Origin: Turnera subulata
Taxonomy: Eukaryota; Streptophyta; Magnoliopsida; Malpighiales; Passifloraceae
Reading direction: 5' to 3'
Assembly (NCBI GenBank): GCA_028386065.3
Contig: JAKUCV010003272.1
Location: 222,748-286,747, forward strand
Length of the DNA: 64,000 nt
Below the pieces are notes generated by a model. That model saw only the letters and a list, made by a program, of their open reading frames with translations. It searched no databases and had not been told where the DNA came from. Made by a program: the position numbers and the translations under genes. Position 1 is the first letter of the stretch. Each line of letters opens with the position of its first letter. Below are positions 59,021-64,000 of the stretch, one piece after another.

Positions 59021-59484
59021 TTTCAAGACTTTTTAGGTATATTTTCTAATTATTTTTTAGCATTCCACATGCATTCAGAACACAGACATATCACTTAGAA
59101 AACCTGAGCTATGATGATGATAAAAAAGATAGGCCTAGAAGTCTACATGATGTGGAAAACTTGTGAGAAAAGAAATCTGGACGATTTGGTATCTTCGAGA
59201 CCATTACAGTGATGGCTGAGATAAGTAGATTAAAATAATGGACACGGGTTTGACATATGTGCAAGTTGATGGAAAGTGGCTACAGTGTTTCTTGGACAGT
59301 GAGCTTAATTGCCTGGAAAATTACCGTTACCTATTAGTCTAAGAGGTTGAGTGTTATGGTTGCCATAAAACTCCACATCAACCGTTAGACACTCCCTTAT
59401 CTTATCCAACCCTCACCTCACACCAAGTTTTTAGCCATTACTACCACAATCACTCCTCTAGGATTAAATTATCAGTCACCAGAT
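59021..59484 (+). other. Spacer between pol and the envelope-position ORF
   Basis: About 460 bp, non-coding as far as I can see. It could hold the signals for expressing the downstream ORF (splice acceptor or subgenomic promoter), but none can be identified. Confidence 0.5.
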
Positions 59485-61373
59485 ATGGGAAGAACAAAGG
59501 TTTCCTCCAAGCCTTCCAACACCGAAAACCCTATAGCTCCTACCACCTCAAAGAATTCCACCACTCGAGTCACACGAAACTCAAAACCTCCTCCATCAAC
59601 TCCTTCTACCAGACCTCTAAATACCTTACCAAAAGCTCCTAAAAAGCGAAAACAATCCTCTCCAAAAATGTCTTCTACTCCCTCAAATCCACCTGCACCA
59701 ATCACTGACCAAGAAGCAGCAAAAACCTTGGAGAATATTGTTGCTGCTGGTGATCAATTCATGTCCCAATATCGAATCCCTCCACACATTATTAACCCTG
59801 GTGAGCAATCTAGACTCTTAGTCAAAAAGATAAAAGCTATGATTGATCACTTTGTGAAGGAATTAGAAATCGAGAAACAAAATAAAACCACAGAAACACC
59901 ATAAAATCCACCTCCTTCTACCACCCCGAACATCTTTGAGGTCCCTCTTCACCCTACCCCTGAAGATCAACCCAAGAACCCTAGGAATTCCTCTGAGAAA
60001 ACAGTTTCTGATGACGATACCCCTTTAGCCCAAAAATACCTAGCCAAAAGAGCCAAAACCACCTCAGCTCCACAAAAGAAGGCACCTTCCAGACCTGAAA
60101 AGCTAATGGCTTCTGCAATACCAAAACGGGGACTAAGGGCGAGTACCCAGGCCCAACGTCTGAAAACACCCACATCCAGAAAAGGTAAAGAGAAGGTGAT
60201 GTATGAGGCTGCTGGGTCTGAAGATGAGGATGATGAAGATGAGATAATTCCTGACATAACACCTGAGGGAGTCACAAGCGATACACCTCTCATTGCTCAA
60301 ACTGAAGGTGATGGTTCTGAGATTGAAGAATGCTTTGAGCCCACTGTTCGACATGTCAGCAAGTCTAGAAAACTATTTAGGTCTCGAAAGAAGGCCAAGG
60401 AGATCGTTGAAGATGCAAAGGATCCCACTGGAATCGTGGGTAGTAAATTCAAGTTTTTAAAATCTATCTCAGTCCACTTAGAAGATCTAACCGGGTCTGG
60501 GGTTGAAGAGATTGTGGAACGTGCTCATCTCACTACACTGGCCACACTTCAGGTTTCTGCCTATGAATCTCTTGTCCAAGATTTCCAATCAAACATGATA
60601 CCAAAGCATAATGATAGTGGAAACACAATTGGTCTGCAAAGCATGATTTATGGCACTTCTGTCTTTGTAGATGCCAAATTGATCAGGAAGCTGCTAAACT
60701 TGAGCAAGGGGTCTATTAGGTACAATAACACCTGTTCTGGAAATCTGGTTAATGTGCCCAACAAACCTAGTGTATCTGAGCAGAGAAAAATTCTTTTTGG
60801 GCAATCTACTAAGAAGGGTGACTATCAGGTTCTCTCCGCTGAACACAGGATTGTTCTCAACTTCATCACAAGAGTCTTGGTTCCTCAAAATGGTCACCAA
60901 AATATGCTCAAGACCTATGACATGTGGTTTTTAGGATGTCTGCTGACAAATAGCCCCGTGGACTATAGCTTCACCATTTTGCATCATCTTCGGATCTCTA
61001 CTGCTCGTCCTTATGGGAACCTCATCACATTGATTGCTTGACACTTTGGTTTGATTCCCACCAATGCGCATCATCCTGTCTTTGGTGAGTCCATTTGTAC
61101 GACAACACTCAGCATGATGAAGATCAAAAAGAATAAGTATGGGATCTTCTATATCGTTTAGCAAGTACTTCTAAGGATGCTCGCATTGAGGCTCTTACTT
61201 AAGAGATAAAAGATGTAAAGGAGGAGTTGCTTGAGCTTAAAAGTATAATGAGTAAGCTTATGGTAATGGGTAAAGTGCAGCTGGATTTGTTGATTGCTGA
61301 GGATGCTGATGAGTCTACTGATGTTGATGAGTCTTCTATTTCCTCGTCCGGCCAGAAATCTGCTAGTGTTTGA
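59485..61373 (+). pseudogene. Envelope-position ORF of the Sirevirus-like element
   Basis: A third ORF lies after pol, as in SIRE-type elements. The frame opening at 59485 runs to 61041 in one phase, with only a TAA at 59902-59904 in the middle. After the TGA at 61039-61041 the same frame continues to about 61160, and a shifted frame carries a final KEELLELKSIMSKL coiled-coil stretch to 61373. The N-terminal ~140 residues are Pro/Ser/Thr/Lys-rich. The middle is a basic then acidic low-complexity region (EDEDDEDEI). The C-terminal half (about 60430-61160) is a globular domain resembling the uncharacterised 'putative plant transposon protein' domain of such elements. I see no signal peptide or clear membrane anchor inside it, so 'envelope' describes position only. 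Confidence 0.75.
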
Positions 61374-61857
61374 CCTCTAATCATGGCCATCCAAATCTGA
61401 TGCTCACCTAGGATCATGCATGCTTTTACTTTTACTTGTTTATCTATTCCCTGCATTTTGCTGTTAGCTTTGGCATCTTTGGTGCAAATATGTTTATCTA
61501 TTGCTGTTTACTTGGTTCTATCTTTGCTATCTGTTGTTGTTGTTTCTGTTATGGCATCTTTGATGCCAATCTGTCTACCCTTGTTGTGCTTTTTGTAATG
61601 CCAAAAAGGGGAGAGATTACTAGGTTGCAGGAACATATGGATCTATGTTTTTTAACATGTTCATTTTTTTTAATGTGGCTTCCAAAATTTATGTCTTATA
61701 TTTATTTTCTGCTCCTTATGCTCTAACCGCTTGAAAGATGGACAAATTGAAAAAATATTTTATCTAGGGGGAGCATATGTTGAGGGGGAGCGTACAATAC
61801 ACTAAACTCACATCTCCACATTTGATTAAGGTTTGCCATCATAAAAAAGAGGGAGAA
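61374..61857 (+). other. 3' untranslated region with repeated purine tracts before the 3' LTR
   Basis: Purine-rich tracts lie at 61603-61615 (AAAAAGGGGAGAG), 61766-61773 (AGGGGGAG), 61782-61790 (GAGGGGGAG) and 61843-61857 (AAAAAAGAGGGAGAA, abutting the LTR). Several PPT-like copies near the 3' LTR are a known trait of Sireviruses. 61416-61598 can also be read as a very hydrophobic short peptide, probably a T-rich artefact. Confidence 0.65.
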
Positions 61858-62950
61858 TGTGAATCAGATGATGATTAGTAAGATACTTTTGACTAATTAA
61901 TTGAGATTATTAACATAAGGCATGCAGTAAATTGACACATTGATTATATTGTTATAATATGCCTTTAAATACAATCAATCATGTCAACTATTATTATATG
62001 CACTAACTAGGTTTTGATTATGACAAACCTAGATGTGTAACATCTTTTGTATCTAACCATCAATTGCAGCTCACAAAGAAGCTCAATCTGTGATCAAACA
62101 TCTTGGAAGAAGAGTGAGCAGGATTGGGTTTGGTGTTAGTGGAGCATGAAGTGTCGCCTTCATCCACAAACTCCCATGCCACTCATATTTGTTTAATCCC
62201 TATGGGGATTGGTCAAGGAACCGAGTAAACTAACATTTCTAGATTCTGAATCTATGATAAAAGCAACCTTAAACAGATCAAATGTCAGTTGAATTCAAAC
62301 TTCCTAGGTCCAACCTAGGACTATGCTAAACAATAACATCAATGACAAAAAGCTGTTGACTGGTGTGTCTCATGCCAAAGCGTGAAAGGGACAACAGGGA
62401 AGATGAACGTTGACACTCTGGCACCTCGGAAGACAAAACAGCTGGATGGAAAGGGACATGTAACGGATCTTTTGAATTGACACCATCCATCTTGCCTATA
62501 TAAAGAGATGCTGATTGAAGGAGAACCTCAGAGCTGCTAAACCGAGATTCTGAATTCAAGCAAAGTTAGTTGCACTTGAAGTTCTCAAGTCAAGCAAAAG
62601 AGAGAGAGAAAAATTTTTCATAGTTCATACATTGTGAGATAAGATTTGAAGGGAAAAGTTGTTGTGCTTGGTAATGGCTTTTGTATTAGATGGTTTTGTG
62701 TAAGGCAAAGCTATGGAAAGCTTTGTGGTGAGTGATTAAGATTTGAGTTGAGCCTAAAGAAAAACTTGTACTAAGGATTATTGGTTGAACCCATGAAAAA
62801 CCATAATAGAATAAGTTAGAAATCTCAAGGGGGATCTTTGAGTAGTGGATGTAGTCCTGTGTGGCAAACCACTATAAATCCTTAGTGTGTTCATTAGTAA
62901 TCCTAAACACAAAATCGAGAGACAAAAACAGTTTGGCATTAGAGACGCCA
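61858..62950 (+). mobile_element. 3' LTR of the Sirevirus-like element, probably 3'-truncated
   Basis: Starts TGTGAATCAGATGATG and tracks the 5' LTR to about 62950-62958 (AGACGCCAAATTAGGT). It then joins flanking repeat DNA without the final segment seen at 44980-45061 of the 5' LTR. It lacks ~38 bp present at about 44861-44900 in the 5' LTR. Confidence 0.85.
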
Positions 62951-62958
62951 AATTAGGT

Positions 62959-63170
62959 TTTGTGAGATTTACAATTTTTCACAGTGGGTTCAATTTTATG
63001 CAATTTGTTGTCGTTTCTCATGATGTCACGCTTTATATTGAATAAAGTATTAACAAAACAACCCATTCAATGGTTCTAATTTTGTGAGATTTACTATTTT
63101 TCAGAGTGTTTATTCAATTTTATGCAATTTGTTGTAGTCTCTTACGATATCATTACGATTAACCAATATT
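62959..63170 (+). repeat. Right part of the ~122-bp tandem repeat flanking the Sirevirus-like element
   Basis: It carries TTTTGTGAGATTTAC, ATTTTATGCAATTTGTTGT and TTTATATTGAATAAAGTATT in the same order as 43670-43838. Confidence 0.75.
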
Positions 63171-63578
63171 ACTAATATTATGAACAAAATATTTCATAAA
63201 AATATTGTTAACAAAAAATTAAAATTTTTAATTCTATAAAGATAATAATTTTATTTCAATGCCTATCCAAAAAATAATTCTAAATAATCTACAAGTCCTT
63301 CTCAAAGTAAAACTAATAATATGAAAGCTCTTATTCATATTCCTCCAAGAACTATATGCAAACTAAAAAAATATATATATTTAAATAACTACAAAGTGTC
63401 ACTAGACACTAGTATGTACCAAAAAAAATTGATAAAAATTTTCATCAAGTGAATTATAAATTTTTTTCTAATTATAGTTCTTATAATATATGAAAAATGA
63501 CTATAAAATGTATTATAATATTTTATATTTTATATTTTAAAAATACAATTGTAAAAAATCCGCATGAATGACTAATGA
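63171..63578. other. AT-rich intergenic sequence, nothing identified
   Basis: No ORF, repeat border or RNA gene recognised. Confidence 0.4.
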
Positions 63579-64000
63579 TGTAACAGCCCGGGTAAATTTT
63601 TGATTTTTACCGGGACTGTAGAAATTGTTTCACCGTGATTTACTGTTAAATTAATCTCGGGTAATTAATTCACGGTAAATCGGGAGTCGTTTTTCGAAAC
63701 CGAGGGTTTTCCCGCGCTCGTGATTTTCCCGTGGATTTTTCGAAACTAAGTTGGTATTTTTCGGGTTTCGGAATTTCCCGGAAAAACACACCGGAAAATA
63801 ACTAAGGAGGTATCGATTATTTTCTGGTCCGGAACGGACTCGCCCGTAATGCAGACGAATTGTATTATTGGTTCACATGTGTATAGTAAAAAAAAAAAAA
63901 CCAGCTTAAAGCCGGTGAAGGAAGCAGGAGAGGAAGGAAGAAGAGAAGAGGAAAGAAAAAAAAAGAAAGAAAAAAAAAGAGAGAGGGAGAGGAAAAATGA
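63579..64000 (+). mobile_element. Start of a Ty3-type LTR, cut by the window end
   Basis: TGTAACAGCCCGGGTAAATTTTT is a typical start of plant Ty3 LTRs (TGTAACR-CCCG). The following ~300 bp are unusually rich in CCCG/CGGG and CGAAA words, then an A/G-rich tract begins near 63888. The right end is outside the window, so the length, type and intactness are unknown. Confidence 0.55.

Larger units (their letters stand above)
43839..62950 (+). mobile_element. Sirevirus-like (SIRE/Maximus) Ty1/Copia element, split by a nested Copia element
   Basis: Two LTRs in direct orientation start TGTGAATC(G/A)GATGATG at 43839 and 61858 and stay similar for over 1 kb. Between them, on the plus strand, lie the gag start (45118), the nested element (45145-53157), the rest of gag, a duplicated protease region, integrase, RT-RNase H (to about 59020) and an extra ORF in the envelope position (59485-61373). 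Multiple purine tracts precede the 3' LTR. Domain order gag-PR-IN-RT-RH plus a 3' ORF is what the Sirevirus lineage shows. The right LTR seems to lack about the last 80-110 bp and no TSD is left. Confidence 0.88.

Noticed and set aside
61416..61726. Two overlapping hydrophobic frames as an envelope membrane anchor
   Set aside because: They lie after the coiled-coil end and stop of the preceding ORF, overlap each other in different phases, and reflect T-rich sequence with TTTGCTGTT-like words.
1..64000. A novel defence system, biosynthetic cluster or virus
   Set aside because: Apart from one MATE transporter, all coding traces belong to known plant transposon families; no gene cluster with a joint function is present.

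Overview
This is a plant nuclear genome window, almost certainly from a flowering plant and probably a eudicot. It is AT-rich, its one real gene has many introns with GT-AG borders, and most of the rest is plant-type LTR retrotransposons, Mutator-like (MULE) elements and decayed repeats. I see no bacterial, organellar, rRNA, tRNA or CRISPR features. The species cannot be named from the sequence.

The only gene I consider functional is a 13-exon MATE transporter at 9235-12932 (+). It belongs to the FRD3/DTX42-43 (citrate-efflux) type and its 544-codon spliced frame is intact. Two decayed relatives follow on the same strand: a ~60 bp exon-10 scrap (13585-13648) and an exon 2-4 pseudogene (21308-22091). 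This locus therefore once held a small MATE tandem cluster.

Layout. 1-1017: the 3' end of a Ty3-type element with its LTR. 1110-2370: a fold-back MULE with an exact 10-bp target duplication. 2381-9234: gene-free upstream DNA. 9235-12932: the MATE gene. 13585-17219: a MATE scrap, then a Tork-like Copia element on the minus strand that has lost its 3' part. 17220-22616: degenerate satellite-like repeats containing the second MATE pseudogene. 22617-34643: a four-deep nest, MULE > Copia (Ale/Retrofit-like) > solo Ty3-like LTR > small MULE. Each level has its own target-site duplication, and a LINE fragment also lies within the Copia element. 34644-43838: AT-rich DNA with tandem repeats, a 1.86-kb solo LTR and an LTR relic. 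43839-62950: a Sirevirus-like (SIRE/Maximus) Copia element with an extra envelope-position ORF. Its gag start is split by a complete 8.0-kb Angela/Tork-like Copia element on the minus strand (45145-53157). 63579-64000: the start of another Ty3-type LTR, cut by the window edge.

The retroelement genes are all broken by stops and frameshifts. Several have also lost catalytic or binding residues, so I annotate them as pseudogenes. The most informative content is the insertion order, which can be read from the TSDs; an extra 184-bp segment in the MATE gene that its paralogue lacks; a hairpin motif shared by the TIRs of two MULEs; and a shuffled duplication in the Sirevirus gag/protease region.
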